A stretch of DNA of 64,000 nucleotides from Nitrososphaerota archaeon (GCA_011605725.1 JAAOZP010000012.1:200238-264237), one strand, 5' to 3'; positions 1 to 9,449 are shown, counted from the first letter of the stretch. Numbers and translations are program-made. The notes: generated from the sequence alone by a model not told the origin.

Positions 1-555
1 CACGTAGTTTGGTCTTCTTCGCTCAACGGGCCTGTAGACGAAGCCATGCTTAAGAGGATAGTATAACAGGCTGGGGTCCTCCTCCACTTGCTTGAAACCC
101 ATGTCTACAAAGAAGTTTCTAGCTGGATACTGGCCGGGCTTCTCCCCTGGAAAAGGCTTAGTCACGAGTGCTGACGGAGGTTTACCGCCGAACCAGCTTT
201 TAGGACTCCTCATATCTTCAATGAGACTGGTCAAGAGCCGTCTTCCAATACCCTTCCTCCAATGCTCCCTGCATGGGACAAATATGCAAATGATGCGAAC
301 AACCATCTCGTCAGGAACAGGAGTATATTGGATCAGCCCTGCGGGAGATTCTCCCACATACGCGATCTTGGCAACCGAACCCCAACGCTTAAGCATGTCT
401 CCCGCCCAAATTTTCTTCAGCTCAACCCCCCTCACGAAGACAGGGTCACTCTTCCTCTCGAGTGGCACGCATAACTTGCAAAGATCATCAAGATTATTCT
501 CAGACGCTTCAACAACTATTATGCTCTCGCCCACAGAATATTTGCCTTCACTCAT
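1..555 (-). CDS. GNAT-family N-acetyltransferase, 3'-truncated by window edge
   Basis: An open minus-strand frame of 185 codons starts with ATG at 555 (MSEGKYSVGESIIVVEA) and runs off the left edge. Residues 96-110 carry a GNAT acetyl-CoA loop (HWRKGIGRRLL), with a preceding beta strand (VVRIICIFVP). GNAT enzymes move an acetyl group from acetyl-CoA to an amine; the substrate cannot be told. A downstream stretch, GQYPARNFFVDMGF, fits the usual C-terminal part of the fold. An AT-rich TATA-like stretch at 577-588 lies about 27 bp upstream of the start. The C-terminus is outside the window. Confidence 0.75.
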   Translation of the reverse strand, partial: MSEGKYSVGESIIVVEASENNLDDLCKLCVPLERKSDPVFVRGVELKKIWAGDMLKRWGSVAKIAYVGESPAGLIQYTPVPDEMVVRIICIFVPCREHWRKGIGRRLLTSLIEDMRSPKSWFGGKPPSALVTKPFPGEKPGQYPARNFFVDMGFKQVEEDPSLLYYPLKHGFVYRPVERRRPNYV

Positions 556-615
556 TATTTAAGATTTACTGCTAGAATTTTATTTCAATATGTTAATAGC
601 ACATTAAAAAGCACT

Positions 616-3510
616 TCACCAGGTGGCTTTAATGCACGCTTTTAAGCCAGCCGGTATTTCAACCCTCCAGCGTCCCTTTTCAAACGAGGCCTCTAAGGAT
701 CCTTGGCTAGCCTTAATGCTTACTTCTGCTGTCGGAGGCACGAATGAGGGCATTACTGCTTCTCCATTGAGGCCACTGGGTAAGTCCACCCAAAGCGTGA
801 AACTTTTTTCAGCTCGCCTCCATCTGACATTTACCGTACCCTTGGGTGTCGGAAAACATCCATGCGCCCAAACCAGGTCAACGGGCTCAGGCGCTATAAT
901 CACGCCACTCGTAATAACGTCTTTTGGTCTAACGCCGAGCACAAAGCTGGTTAGGAAAAACGCCGGCATGGCGCTCCAAGCGTGACAGTGGCTCCTGGTT
1001 TTTGGCGATAAAATCTCCCAAGTGGTTGTTGCACCATAATCCAGCATAGCACCCCATTCCCGCCTTATTAAATCCAATGCTTTTCCAGCCTCGCCGTCCC
1101 TAACACATGCTTCAATAAGAAAGGCTAGTGCAAACGGGCTTCCAAACTTGACAAAGTCGTCTGGCCAATCGTAGATATACTTGCGCACAATGTTTTTCCT
1201 GTCATCCTCAGCCACGTCGCAAAGATAAATCATCGTGTGGGTCTGCAGGCTGAAAACCCTGCTCCTCGTACCGTCATGATGAACCGCGTCAACGTAAGCT
1301 TTCCTCTGCTCATCCCAGAGATACTTGTTGATTGCCTGTTTAACCCTTTCAGCGAGCATTTCAAACTCTTTAGCGTCATCCTCCTTGCCTATTTTTCTCG
1401 CGATAGTTGCTGAACGCCTATATGCTTCTACAAGCATCGCGTTTTGATGTGTCACTACACCTCTACTGGGAGTATCCATCGGAGCCCAGTCAAGCATGTT
1501 CCAAGCCTCGATCTCCATCAGACCATCGTAACGGATAAACTTCTCAGCAATATTGCGCATCTGTTTTAAAACAAAAGGATAAACTTCTTTCAAAAAAGCC
1601 TCATCCCCAGTGTATCGATAGTATTCTTCACATGTCCAAACCCAGAGCAAAGCCCATGCAGTCAAAACATTCTGCCATCCACTGGGTACCTGGCTCTCAA
1701 CCAACGGGGAACGGAAAAGAGATTCCCCGGCTAGAAGCCAGCATCTTCTCGCCAGGGCATAACAACCATAAGTAGCGTAAGTAATTAGAGCCTCGTGTCG
1801 AGCATCACCCACCCAGAAGGTTTGTTCGTAGGCTGGGCAGTCTACATACGTGTCCTCGCTGCAGAGACGCAAAGTATACTTGCACATTCTCCAAATATTG
1901 TTAAGCCTCCAATCGTTGCAAAGGAATTCTCCAACCTCTTCGAAAGGATAAGTGTTTAAAAGACATCTTACAAACTTGATGCACACAGGCATCTTCCCAC
2001 CCTCAGGGAACCTGATTGTTAGAATCAAGTATCGGAACCCTCGGCGAACAACGCTCGTGTAGCTTTGCCACCCTTCTTTAGTAGTGTAACGCAGCACATT
2101 GTTAAGGCCGAAAGTATGCTGTATGTCGAAACAATAATCCTCTCTAGGATGTATCGCTTCAAACCCGTAGAAATCAAGCTTAACGCCCCTTGGAGCCTCG
2201 ATTTCAAAATCTATGAAGCCGGCTAGCTCACGGCCGAAATCTATTAAAAGCTCAGCATCGCCATTCTCAGGAGGCCATATGATTGCAGCCTCATCGTTCG
2301 CGGAACAAAGATTTCCAATGCCTTCAGAGAAAAGATTCTCCTTAACTTCCTTTGCGAAAACGATTCTTGCAAAAACATGGTCTGATGCGAAATACTCTGG
2401 CGCGACGGGTTGAACTAAAGCTGTTTTAAGAACGTCTTCAACCGTTCTCGCATCCCAAATAATCCTGAAACAGTCCTCATCACGCGACTGAAACGGTCCT
2501 GCTATTGCCCACGAGGTACCAGCATTACCCAACGGGTTTTCAAACTCCAGGTTTTCACCTTCCCATACTGTTGTAAACCACCAGTCGTGATAACGCCCAG
2601 TAACATCGAACACAACCAGGTTCTCACCTTTCCTAAGCTTGAGCAGCACCGTGTTACCGTCTACCGACATGTCCATACCGTTAACCCTGACACGCCGCGC
2701 ACCCAGACCAATCCCATTCACACCAGTAACCTTTACTTCTTTAGCTTCAGAAGTTTTCACAACTACGATGGCTAATCCAATTATTTCCTGAGGATTTGAC
2801 AACCGGTCTCCAGGAACGAGGCTTGGACGCAAGTCAAAACTATACACTATGCTGGGAGGAGAAACCACGCGTGTGCGCAATACCCGCACGGGATATACTG
2901 GTTCATTAGTGAGAAAAGGTATTGGTCTTTTAAACAGGTTAACCCACGGCTTCACCGAAACCTCGGTAAGCTCGACTGCATTCTGCCAATTGCTGTCGTC
3001 GAAGTCAGGATGCTTCCACTCCGGATCTGCTGACGAGTCATAATGTTCAACGAAACCCTGTTGGCACGATATGCGTGGGGTATGCTGGTCGTATGCTGCG
3101 CTAATGCAAACTTTCCAGTTTCGATCTGTCGCGAGAATAATCTCCCTTCCACTCTTAGTCTTCATGCTTAACTGTGCAAGTAAGCCGCCGCGTCCCAGTG
3201 GATACTGGAAATTGGTTTCACCAGGTTGCCATACGATTATGGAAACAGTATTTACTAGACCAGCATTTAAATACGGCTTAACATCATACACGTCGTAAAA
3301 CCATGAATGCTGCCATCCTCTTATAGGACCATTACCAATTCTTTTGCCGTTTATGAAAAGAACGTAGCGTGCGTCAGCAGTTATTTTGAGTTCCGCCGCC
3401 TCAACATCTAACGGCACTTCAAAGCTCTTACGCGCATAGACGTAAAGGTTTCGCGATGCATCCTTATTGTTATTCACCCAGATCCATTTTGCTTTCCATT
3501 CTTCCGTCAT
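616..3510 (-). CDS. GH78 alpha-L-rhamnosidase-like glycoside hydrolase
   Basis: This 964-residue protein matches the layout of GH78 alpha-L-rhamnosidases. It has an N-terminal beta-sandwich (KWIW at residues 8-11, then a galactose-binding-like region), a middle beta domain, a central (alpha/alpha)6 barrel at about 540-880 and a C-terminal beta-sandwich. The acidic cluster of the barrel is visible at D557 (DCPAYEQ), E562 and D569 (WVGDARHEA), with a later Glu at E832 (TTTWEIL). In known GH78 enzymes these positions supply the catalytic acids. No signal peptide is seen, so it probably acts on imported oligosaccharides. It is the last gene of the minus-strand sugar cluster but has its own TATA box. 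The exact sugar is inferred; other GH78-like activities are possible. Confidence 0.8.
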   Translation of the reverse strand: MTEEWKAKWIWVNNNKDASRNLYVYARKSFEVPLDVEAAELKITADARYVLFINGKRIGNGPIRGWQHSWFYDVYDVKPYLNAGLVNTVSIIVWQPGETNFQYPLGRGGLLAQLSMKTKSGREIILATDRNWKVCISAAYDQHTPRISCQQGFVEHYDSSADPEWKHPDFDDSNWQNAVELTEVSVKPWVNLFKRPIPFLTNEPVYPVRVLRTRVVSPPSIVYSFDLRPSLVPGDRLSNPQEIIGLAIVVVKTSEAKEVKVTGVNGIGLGARRVRVNGMDMSVDGNTVLLKLRKGENLVVFDVTGRYHDWWFTTVWEGENLEFENPLGNAGTSWAIAGPFQSRDEDCFRIIWDARTVEDVLKTALVQPVAPEYFASDHVFARIVFAKEVKENLFSEGIGNLCSANDEAAIIWPPENGDAELLIDFGRELAGFIDFEIEAPRGVKLDFYGFEAIHPREDYCFDIQHTFGLNNVLRYTTKEGWQSYTSVVRRGFRYLILTIRFPEGGKMPVCIKFVRCLLNTYPFEEVGEFLCNDWRLNNIWRMCKYTLRLCSEDTYVDCPAYEQTFWVGDARHEALITYATYGCYALARRCWLLAGESLFRSPLVESQVPSGWQNVLTAWALLWVWTCEEYYRYTGDEAFLKEVYPFVLKQMRNIAEKFIRYDGLMEIEAWNMLDWAPMDTPSRGVVTHQNAMLVEAYRRSATIARKIGKEDDAKEFEMLAERVKQAINKYLWDEQRKAYVDAVHHDGTRSRVFSLQTHTMIYLCDVAEDDRKNIVRKYIYDWPDDFVKFGSPFALAFLIEACVRDGEAGKALDLIRREWGAMLDYGATTTWEILSPKTRSHCHAWSAMPAFFLTSFVLGVRPKDVITSGVIIAPEPVDLVWAHGCFPTPKGTVNVRWRRAEKSFTLWVDLPSGLNGEAVMPSFVPPTAEVSIKASQGSLEASFEKGRWRVEIPAGLKACIKATW

Positions 3511-3530
3511 ATTGTGTAAGATTAGGCCGT

Positions 3531-3540
3531 AATATAAAAA
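3531..3540 (-). promoter_or_regulatory. TATA box of the GH78 gene
   Basis: TTTTTATATT on the minus strand is centred about 26 bp upstream of the ATG at 3510, predicting a leaderless transcript. Confidence 0.5.
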
Positions 3541-3570
3541 TTTAACTATATTAAATAGCGGACAGTTCAG

Positions 3571-4746
3571 CTAAGAATCGTAAATCACGCTGGTCTTATA
3601 GACATCTGGACCGAAGATCTTGTAGACCACGAGGTCCTCTTTCCCAGTGTTAACTATTTTATGGGGCTGCGTTGCAGCATCAGCAGATACGAAGACCTCG
3701 TCCAAGCCTGGGTTTTGACCTTGAACCGAGATGTTTCCAATCCTGCCCTCCCCCCTCCAAACAAAGGCGAGGTAAGCATTTTTTTCAACACTTTCAACAG
3801 TTTCTCCAGGGAAGATTTTGGTCTCCTTTCCGCAGAATTTTCTCGTTCTGTCAGGAGGAAACACCCAGCGTTCAACACCCTTGCCCTCAAACTCGGAAGC
3901 CTCAACCTTCGTCGGAACAACATGATACTTCCTGTAGAAAAACGGGTCTCGCGACCTCTTCCAGTCGATCAGCTTAGCAACAGCCTCTTCATCAGGAAGG
4001 CCTCGCAACATGTCTTCCCTTGGAATCCTCCTTCCCCCACATACTGCTTGAAGAATATTGTAAACATCAGACTCCTCTTGAATCTCTAGTGTTAAAGCTG
4101 TCCCGGGAGCATGAGGAACCCCGGCGAAAACGTAGAAACCCTCCCCAGTATTCAACCTGTAGGCTGGGGAAAGATCCAGAACCCTATCGTCGTCCCACTT
4201 TTTCAACAGCGGGATCAAGTCTTCCTCTCCAACGTGTGGGTGAACAGCTATGTGAGAATAGGGGAATGGCCCCTTTTCCACTGTTTCTAGGAAGTAATAA
4301 GCCTCGTCTTTCCCATTCATGTTCCAGTATTTTTTCGCATCCTCCTCTCTTGCATGCACATGCCACGGTATGGGGGATCCGATGTCAAGAACCTTAGTTA
4401 AAACCCCGAACCGGTTGCCGTGTTCCACCGCATACTTGTCGCCGAGAAGCTCGCCGGGGAGAATTTTAAACGCATCCCTAAGAGAAAGCTTTGCATGCTT
4501 CTGAGTGAAGGATATGAAGCTTAAACCTTCGTTTTCAACCTTAACTGGGTTAACGGCTTCAACCGATGACGCTAGCCATCTTTCACAAATCCAGCCTCTT
4601 GAGGCGCCAGCATAATAGTCTCTCAGCCCGAGTCTTCCCATTCCCGGATACAGGGTTCTAGCCACGAAGGAGGGAGCTAGTCTCAAAACCCCGCCTGTTG
4701 CACTAAGCTCCTCTCTGAGAAGTTTTTCCTCGTCTTTAAAGCACAT
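3571..4746 (-). CDS. Cupin protein resembling class I mannose-6-phosphate isomerase
   Basis: This 391-residue cupin has a metal-binding pattern like class I phosphomannose isomerases: H129 and H131 (IPWHVHAREE), E148 (KDEAYYF) and H212 (GVPHAPG). The C-terminal part (about 280-391) looks like a second, degenerate cupin barrel. The expected reaction is aldose/ketose isomerisation of a sugar or sugar phosphate, with metal held by these residues. A Shine-Dalgarno-like GAGGTGA lies just before the ATG. It sits 39 bp downstream of the HAD gene in a same-strand cluster with a sugar kinase and a SIS isomerase, so a role in processing the same sugar is likely. Its substrate is not determined by the sequence. 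Confidence 0.65.
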   Translation of the reverse strand: MCFKDEEKLLREELSATGGVLRLAPSFVARTLYPGMGRLGLRDYYAGASRGWICERWLASSVEAVNPVKVENEGLSFISFTQKHAKLSLRDAFKILPGELLGDKYAVEHGNRFGVLTKVLDIGSPIPWHVHAREEDAKKYWNMNGKDEAYYFLETVEKGPFPYSHIAVHPHVGEEDLIPLLKKWDDDRVLDLSPAYRLNTGEGFYVFAGVPHAPGTALTLEIQEESDVYNILQAVCGGRRIPREDMLRGLPDEEAVAKLIDWKRSRDPFFYRKYHVVPTKVEASEFEGKGVERWVFPPDRTRKFCGKETKIFPGETVESVEKNAYLAFVWRGEGRIGNISVQGQNPGLDEVFVSADAATQPHKIVNTGKEDLVVYKIFGPDVYKTSVIYDS

Positions 4747-4785
4747 TTTTCACCTCAAACTGTTAAGGTGGCGCTTTAAAAGTTT

Positions 4786-5616
4786 TCACGTGTTGAGGCC
4801 GAGAAGCCTCATTAATTCCTCGGCTCTTGTGAAATCAGGTATTATCGCGTCGGCCCCAGCATCCATAAGCCGTTTCCTCTTTCTCGGGTTTAACCCTATT
4901 CTTCTAACTTCATCCGAGGCGACACCAATGGCTATTGAGCCCCTGGCTTTAGCGCTTCTAATTTCAACAGGACCGTCTCCAACCACCAGCAGCTCCCTAC
5001 CATGCAGATTGTTTTCGCTTAAAATCCTCTCAATAATCCTCTCCTTAGAGTTTGCCTCAGTGTAGTCAAGCGCACCGTATATCCCGCCCCTAAAGTATTC
5101 CGTGATTTTGAGAGCAGTGGCCTCTCTTAAAACATACTCATGATCAGTACCGCTTGCCAAATACATTACCACGCCCTTTTCATAGAGCTCCTGCAAGAAG
5201 CTCCTGGATCCACATATCATCAGGTCGTCTGGGTTTAATTCCCCATTAAACAGTTTTCTAAGCCTCTCCTCCACGAGCAGCAACATCCGCTGATTATATA
5301 TTCTCTTATACTCGTAAGCATCCTTAGGGTTTTTCGAGATCCCGTACCTACGAACAGCCTCAGCAAGCCACTCCATCTGCCTTATGGTTAACATCCCGGT
5401 TGAATAGTCGACGTATTCTCTAACCTCTCTCTCTATCTCCGGGGTTGGAGGATTACCGTTGCAAATCATTTCTATCATGAGTGGAATCATCACATCCTCC
5501 CACCCCTGCCTTATCACCGATATTGTTCCGTCGAAATCTATTAACGCATACTTTATGCGTCCCACCATAGAATTGAAATCCTGATTGAGAATCTCAAACC
5601 ATTGGCTCACGGCCAT
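4786..5616 (-). CDS. HAD-superfamily hydrolase, probable sugar-phosphate phosphatase
   Basis: HAD motif I is D27-F-D29-G-T31 (ALIDFDGTI), motif II is the Ser of YLASGTDHEY, the motif III Lys is in NSKERIIERIL, and motif IV is VVGDGPVEI. A helical cap lies between motifs I and II. These enzymes remove phosphate through an aspartyl-phosphate intermediate. The gene overlaps the end of the PfkB kinase gene by 10 bp, which argues for co-translation. An internal ATG at residue 17 (MVGRIKYALIDFDG) is an alternative start. By position it could play the GmhB role, removing the C7 phosphate of a heptose bisphosphate. However, it is longer than GmhB and resembles phosphoglycolate-phosphatase-type HADs more. 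Confidence 0.75.
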   Translation of the reverse strand: MAVSQWFEILNQDFNSMVGRIKYALIDFDGTISVIRQGWEDVMIPLMIEMICNGNPPTPEIEREVREYVDYSTGMLTIRQMEWLAEAVRRYGISKNPKDAYEYKRIYNQRMLLLVEERLRKLFNGELNPDDLMICGSRSFLQELYEKGVVMYLASGTDHEYVLREATALKITEYFRGGIYGALDYTEANSKERIIERILSENNLHGRELLVVGDGPVEIRSAKARGSIAIGVASDEVRRIGLNPRKRKRLMDAGADAIIPDFTRAEELMRLLGLNT

Positions 5617-6653
5617 TCCCCTCCTTTTGAAACCTCATCGAATTTAGCCAATATTTCTCCAGGGGAAGCTGTTCCAGTAGTGTTTAGCTTTTTAAGAATA
5701 ACTCCGGCAGCTAGGCTTGCAACTATGCCTGCTTCAACAGGGTCAGCTCCCCCCGCTAAGCCTGCACCCACTGCAGAGATGAAAGTGTCGCCAGCTCCCA
5801 CAGGGTCTATTGGCGGCTCTGTTGGCGCAGCTGGAACATGATGGGAGCCGGAGCCTGTAACAATTAAGCACCCCTTCTCACTTAACGTTATGTATACTGG
5901 TCGCTTCGCCTTCTCCTGCAGCTCTCTTCCTATATGTAGAAGCTCATCCATATCTACTTCAAGAGGGTTTCTAGATGGTCGTATTGCCCTCACAGCCTCC
6001 ATCCGATTTGGCTTTAAAACCATGTTTCTGAAAAAACCTATACGCTCCCTCGAGTCAGCTATGAAAACCCTGTCAGGATTTTTCTCAGCAAGCTGAATCA
6101 GGCCGCTCCTAACATTTTCCGTAACCACACCGTTCAGAGACATCTGATCCTCTATTATCACTAAATCCACTTTTTCAACCGCCTCCTTAACATTTTCAAT
6201 AATTTTTTCCTCCAAGCTACTGCTTAACGGACTGTAGTTTATAAAGTCAAGCCGGGAATCCTCCTGTTGAGAATCCCATCCGCACAGTATCGGCTTAACA
6301 TAGGTCGGCGTAACTCTTTCGGGAGACATTATTAAGAAGTCCAGCCTAACCCCGTTTTCCCTCAACTTCTCGTTCAAGAGTCTTCCACGCCAGTCGTCTC
6401 CAATAACGGTCACCGCAAAAACATCTTCTAAACCTAAAGCCTTAACGTTGCAACATATGTTTCCTGAGGCACCTGGGGAATACGTTTCCCTGACGACTGG
6501 ACGTGTATAACGTGGTGTTTCCCTAGAGAGTTCTGAACGCGTCATGTCAGCATACCAATAAACGTCTAGAGCATAGTCTCCAATCACCATGCCCTTCAAT
6601 TTTTTAAAGGAATCCAGTATTTCAACCAGCCTAGAGCGTTTCAGCCCTTCCAT
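5607..6653 (-). CDS. PfkB-family sugar kinase, RfaE/HldE kinase-domain-like
   Basis: This 348-residue ribokinase-fold kinase begins with a block typical of heptose-phosphate kinases (MVIGDYALDVYWY at about 22-34). The N-terminal substrate loop is YSPGASGNICCNVKALG, and the catalytic anion hole is DPVGAGDTF at about 285-293, with the Asp that activates the acceptor hydroxyl. There is no cytidylyl/adenylyltransferase domain, unlike bifunctional HldE. It overlaps the upstream SIS gene by 23 bp and the downstream HAD gene by 10 bp. The likely reaction is ATP-dependent phosphorylation of a sugar phosphate, perhaps the anomeric position of heptose-7-phosphate. That substrate assignment rests on context. 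Confidence 0.75.
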   Translation of the reverse strand: MEGLKRSRLVEILDSFKKLKGMVIGDYALDVYWYADMTRSELSRETPRYTRPVVRETYSPGASGNICCNVKALGLEDVFAVTVIGDDWRGRLLNEKLRENGVRLDFLIMSPERVTPTYVKPILCGWDSQQEDSRLDFINYSPLSSSLEEKIIENVKEAVEKVDLVIIEDQMSLNGVVTENVRSGLIQLAEKNPDRVFIADSRERIGFFRNMVLKPNRMEAVRAIRPSRNPLEVDMDELLHIGRELQEKAKRPVYITLSEKGCLIVTGSGSHHVPAAPTEPPIDPVGAGDTFISAVGAGLAGGADPVEAGIVASLAAGVILKKLNTTGTASPGEILAKFDEVSKGGEWP

Positions 6654-8310
6654 TCAACTCCAGCCTCCGAACTAGAGAAGCCTCTAGCATTCTGCATAAA
6701 ACATGGTATATTACGGAGTGCGTCTCCTGCACTCGACTCGTATCGGATGCAGGCGCCCTGATAGCGATGTCAGAGATTTTCGCCAGCATTCCTCCGTCCC
6801 TCCCTGTTAAAGCAATCACAACTAAGCCTAATGCTTTAGCAGTTATCGCAGCATAGATAACATTCTGAGAATTACCGCTCGTGCTTATGCCCATCAGAAC
6901 ATCCCCTTTTCTCGCCAAGGAGTATAGTTCCTGTGCGAATGCCATGTTTCTAGTTGGATTATCGTTTTCAACAGCACTCGAGAGAGAATGGTTTGAACCT
7001 AGAACTAGCACGCGTAGGCCCTCCTCCAGGCTTTCCACCAAGAGACTACTGTAAGGAAGCCCTTCAAACAGCCTCCTACGATGAACCGGCATGGGTCTCT
7101 TAAGCTCAAAGGATTTCGAAAGCTCTGCTGAAATATGGAACGCATCCGCGAAACTGCCACCATTACCGCATAGGAACAGGGTTCCTCCGACTTTGAGACG
7201 CATGTCAATAACTCTAAAAGACCTAACCAAGTCTTCTACGATGACATTCAAATCCGGATGAGACCTGGCGAATTCTTCGACAATTTTCCCCACTGACGGC
7301 TCAAGACCCTCGGCTTGGCTTCTCAGCGTGGATCCTATCCCACTAGGCTGAAAAACAACATTTTCCTCCGTTATCATCCTAACCAAGAGATGACGAAGAT
7401 TAGGTATTGTAACAACATGGTCGCCCGTTATGTGAAAGCCTTTACCCCCCAGCGAGGTTGGTCTTATAACAATGTTTTTCAGAGGCCTGTAATAATACTC
7501 CTCCTCATCCTTCTTTCTGGGACGGGTATACTCCCTTATGGGTTTCAGATCAAAATTTGCGGCTGTAAACCTCTCCACTTTAAAACCAAGGTTTCTTGCA
7601 ATGGATAATGCTTTAAGAAAAACTTCAGGACCGATGACGGCTGACCCGAAGTTCAAAAAAACTCCTTCATCCAGACGGCTGACAGTGTAAACGTATTTCT
7701 TGAAATCAATACCACTTGCCTCACCTATGGCGGAGAAATCGCAAGCAGGATGCTGATGGATTATGTCCGTTCCAAGAGCCACGTGCACGGTAAATGGTAT
7801 TCCCAGTCTGTAAGCATGATAGAGAACGCTGTACTTCTTAAACTTGAAACGCTCGTCTTCAGCAATCATCCTCCCTAGTGATTCACCGTAGCCTAAGCCG
7901 TCGCGAACACCACGTTGAATCGCCAAGTTCATTAACAGCCCTGTCTCCTCAGCCATTCCGAATGTCCCATCTTCTATGCTTGTAGCAACATCCTCGCTGG
8001 TCTCGCCGATTAAAGCAATTTCAAAATCGTGTATCGATGCTGCACCGTTAGACGCTACATGGCTCACCACACCCCGCTCCATAAGATCTATGAGCACCGG
8101 CCCTAATCCACATTTTATAACGTGCGCCCCCATCATCCAGAGAACCGGCCGCCCTTTTCTCCTCGCATCAACGATCATTCTTGCAACCTCAACCAGCTCC
8201 GGGCTTTCAAAAGGCGGCGGAGGCGACTCCGGGTCGACCAAATCCTTCAGCTTCACAAGGTTCTTTCTCTCAGATATCGGGTAGGTCTTAATTCTGCTGA
8301 AATCCAGCAT
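6631..8310 (-). CDS. Two-domain protein: large uncharacterised N-domain fused to GmhA-like phosphoheptose isomerase
   Basis: The C-terminal part (about 345-559) is a SIS domain close to GmhA sedoheptulose-7-phosphate isomerase. It has CGNGGSFADAFH from C381, E396 in ISAELSKSFE, STSGNSQNV, and H531/H536 in RVQETHSVIYH; the Glu and His match the GmhA catalytic pair. The N-terminal part (about 1-310) is strongly patterned but not a sugar-isomerase fold I can name: GAHVIKCGLGPVLIDLMERG, ASNGAASIHDFE, TVHVALGTDIIHQHP, NFGSAVIGPEVFLKAL. Those motifs faintly recall deoxyhypusine-synthase-type Rossmann proteins, which is a guess. GmhA is normally about 190 residues, so this is a true fusion. It is the first gene of the sugar operon, with a TATA box about 27 bp before the start. 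Confidence 0.75.
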   Translation of the reverse strand: MLDFSRIKTYPISERKNLVKLKDLVDPESPPPPFESPELVEVARMIVDARRKGRPVLWMMGAHVIKCGLGPVLIDLMERGVVSHVASNGAASIHDFEIALIGETSEDVATSIEDGTFGMAEETGLLMNLAIQRGVRDGLGYGESLGRMIAEDERFKFKKYSVLYHAYRLGIPFTVHVALGTDIIHQHPACDFSAIGEASGIDFKKYVYTVSRLDEGVFLNFGSAVIGPEVFLKALSIARNLGFKVERFTAANFDLKPIREYTRPRKKDEEEYYYRPLKNIVIRPTSLGGKGFHITGDHVVTIPNLRHLLVRMITEENVVFQPSGIGSTLRSQAEGLEPSVGKIVEEFARSHPDLNVIVEDLVRSFRVIDMRLKVGGTLFLCGNGGSFADAFHISAELSKSFELKRPMPVHRRRLFEGLPYSSLLVESLEEGLRVLVLGSNHSLSSAVENDNPTRNMAFAQELYSLARKGDVLMGISTSGNSQNVIYAAITAKALGLVVIALTGRDGGMLAKISDIAIRAPASDTSRVQETHSVIYHVLCRMLEASLVRRLELNGRAETL

Positions 8311-8335
8311 CTGCGTTTAAAGCCTTCCTTAAAGC

Positions 8336-8347
8336 CATATATTAACT
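8336..8347 (-). promoter_or_regulatory. TATA box of the SIS/kinase/HAD operon
   Basis: AGTTAATATATG on the minus strand, centred about 31 bp upstream of the ATG at 8310, should drive the 8310-to-3571 minus-strand gene set. Confidence 0.45.
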
Positions 8348-8440
8348 TAATTCTTTAGTGCGAAGTAGAAATGGGTTTAAGCTTATACTGTTGGGCGCTG
8401 AGGAGCTTTTTAAACCGGGTCTACGCTTATTCTCCAAACC

Positions 8441-8450
8441 CTTTAAATAG
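8441..8450 (+). promoter_or_regulatory. TATA box of the 8473 dehydrogenase gene
   Basis: CTTTAAATAG is centred 27 bp before the ATG at 8473, predicting a leaderless mRNA. It shares the divergent intergenic region with the SIS operon. Confidence 0.55.
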
Positions 8451-8472
8451 GCAGGAAAACCGTTAGATAACT

Positions 8473-9438
8473 ATGAGGACCGTTAAAATAGGAGTAATCG
8501 GAGCAGGTTCCCACGCGAATAACGTGCATTATCCTTCACTCTCCATGATAAAGGAGGCTGAGGTTAAGGCAGTATGCGACCTTAACCCGAATAGGCTTAG
8601 GATGACAGCTGAAAAATACTCGATACCGAGCCAGTATACAGATTATAAAAGTATGTTGGAGAAAGAGGAGTTGGACGCCGTGTACCTGATAATGCCTCCT
8701 CACCAACTATACGATATAGCGGTCGACTGCCTTAAGCAGGGTCTTAACCTTTTCATCGAGAAGCCGCCTGGCATAACTCGCAGTCAAACTGAAAGCCTTG
8801 CTTGGTATGCTGAGAAACACGGGTGTAGAACCATGGTTGGCTTTAACAGAAGGTTCATACCACTCATGAGAAGAGCCAGGGAGATTGTTGAGGAGAGAGG
8901 ATTCATAAACCAGTGCGTATCCACTTTCTACAAGAATATTCTTTCCCAAGAACCTCCCTACTATTCTGGAGCGGTGGATGTTTTAACCTCCGACGTAATT
9001 CATGCTGTAGACACTTTGAGATGGATGGGGGGCGAAGTTAGTAATGTATTCAGCTCCGTCCGAAGGCTTTTCGTACCTTACGATAACAGTTTCAACGCAA
9101 TGATTACGTTCCAAAACGGTGCAGTCGGCTTCTTGATGAGTAATTGGGCAGCCGGTTCAAGAGTACACGTCTTCGAAATGCATAGCAAAGGCATATCTGC
9201 CTTTGTGAACCCGAATGACAGAGCCCTGATATACAGAGACGGTTCATCCGAGCCTGAAGTAATATCCACGTTCGAAGCGGCTGAAAGCACTGAGTTTCAC
9301 GTATACTACGGGTTTCTAAGTGAAAACATGCACTTCATCAGATGCGTGATAGAGGACAGAGAGCCTGAAACATGCTTCAGGGACGCCGTTAAAACAATGG
9401 AGCTTGTGGAGAAGATCTATGCGAACGCGCCTCGTTAA
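8473..9438 (+). CDS. Gfo/Idh/MocA-family NAD(P)-dependent oxidoreductase
   Basis: This 321-residue dehydrogenase has an N-terminal Rossmann nucleotide fold (IGVIGAGSHANNVHYP, residues 6-21) and the family signature EKPPG near residue 97. A C-terminal alpha/beta substrate domain follows. These enzymes oxidise or reduce a hydroxyl or keto group of sugars, inositols or related rings with NAD(P). The length is normal and the start is fixed by the leaderless TATA spacing. It is divergent from the SIS/kinase operon and convergent with the glycosidase-like gene at 9450, so a role in sugar catabolism is likely, but the substrate is unknown. Confidence 0.85.
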   Translation: MRTVKIGVIGAGSHANNVHYPSLSMIKEAEVKAVCDLNPNRLRMTAEKYSIPSQYTDYKSMLEKEELDAVYLIMPPHQLYDIAVDCLKQGLNLFIEKPPGITRSQTESLAWYAEKHGCRTMVGFNRRFIPLMRRAREIVEERGFINQCVSTFYKNILSQEPPYYSGAVDVLTSDVIHAVDTLRWMGGEVSNVFSSVRRLFVPYDNSFNAMITFQNGAVGFLMSNWAAGSRVHVFEMHSKGISAFVNPNDRALIYRDGSSEPEVISTFEAAESTEFHVYYGFLSENMHFIRCVIEDREPETCFRDAVKTMELVEKIYANAPR

Positions 9439-9449
9439 ACAGCGATAAC

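Noticed and set aside
92..562. 156-codon plus-strand ORF at the left edge
   Set aside because: It is antisense to the GNAT frame, which has clear acetyltransferase motifs.
3661..4397. Several plus-strand ORFs of 100-140 codons
   Set aside because: They are antisense shadows of the cupin gene, with no recognisable motifs.
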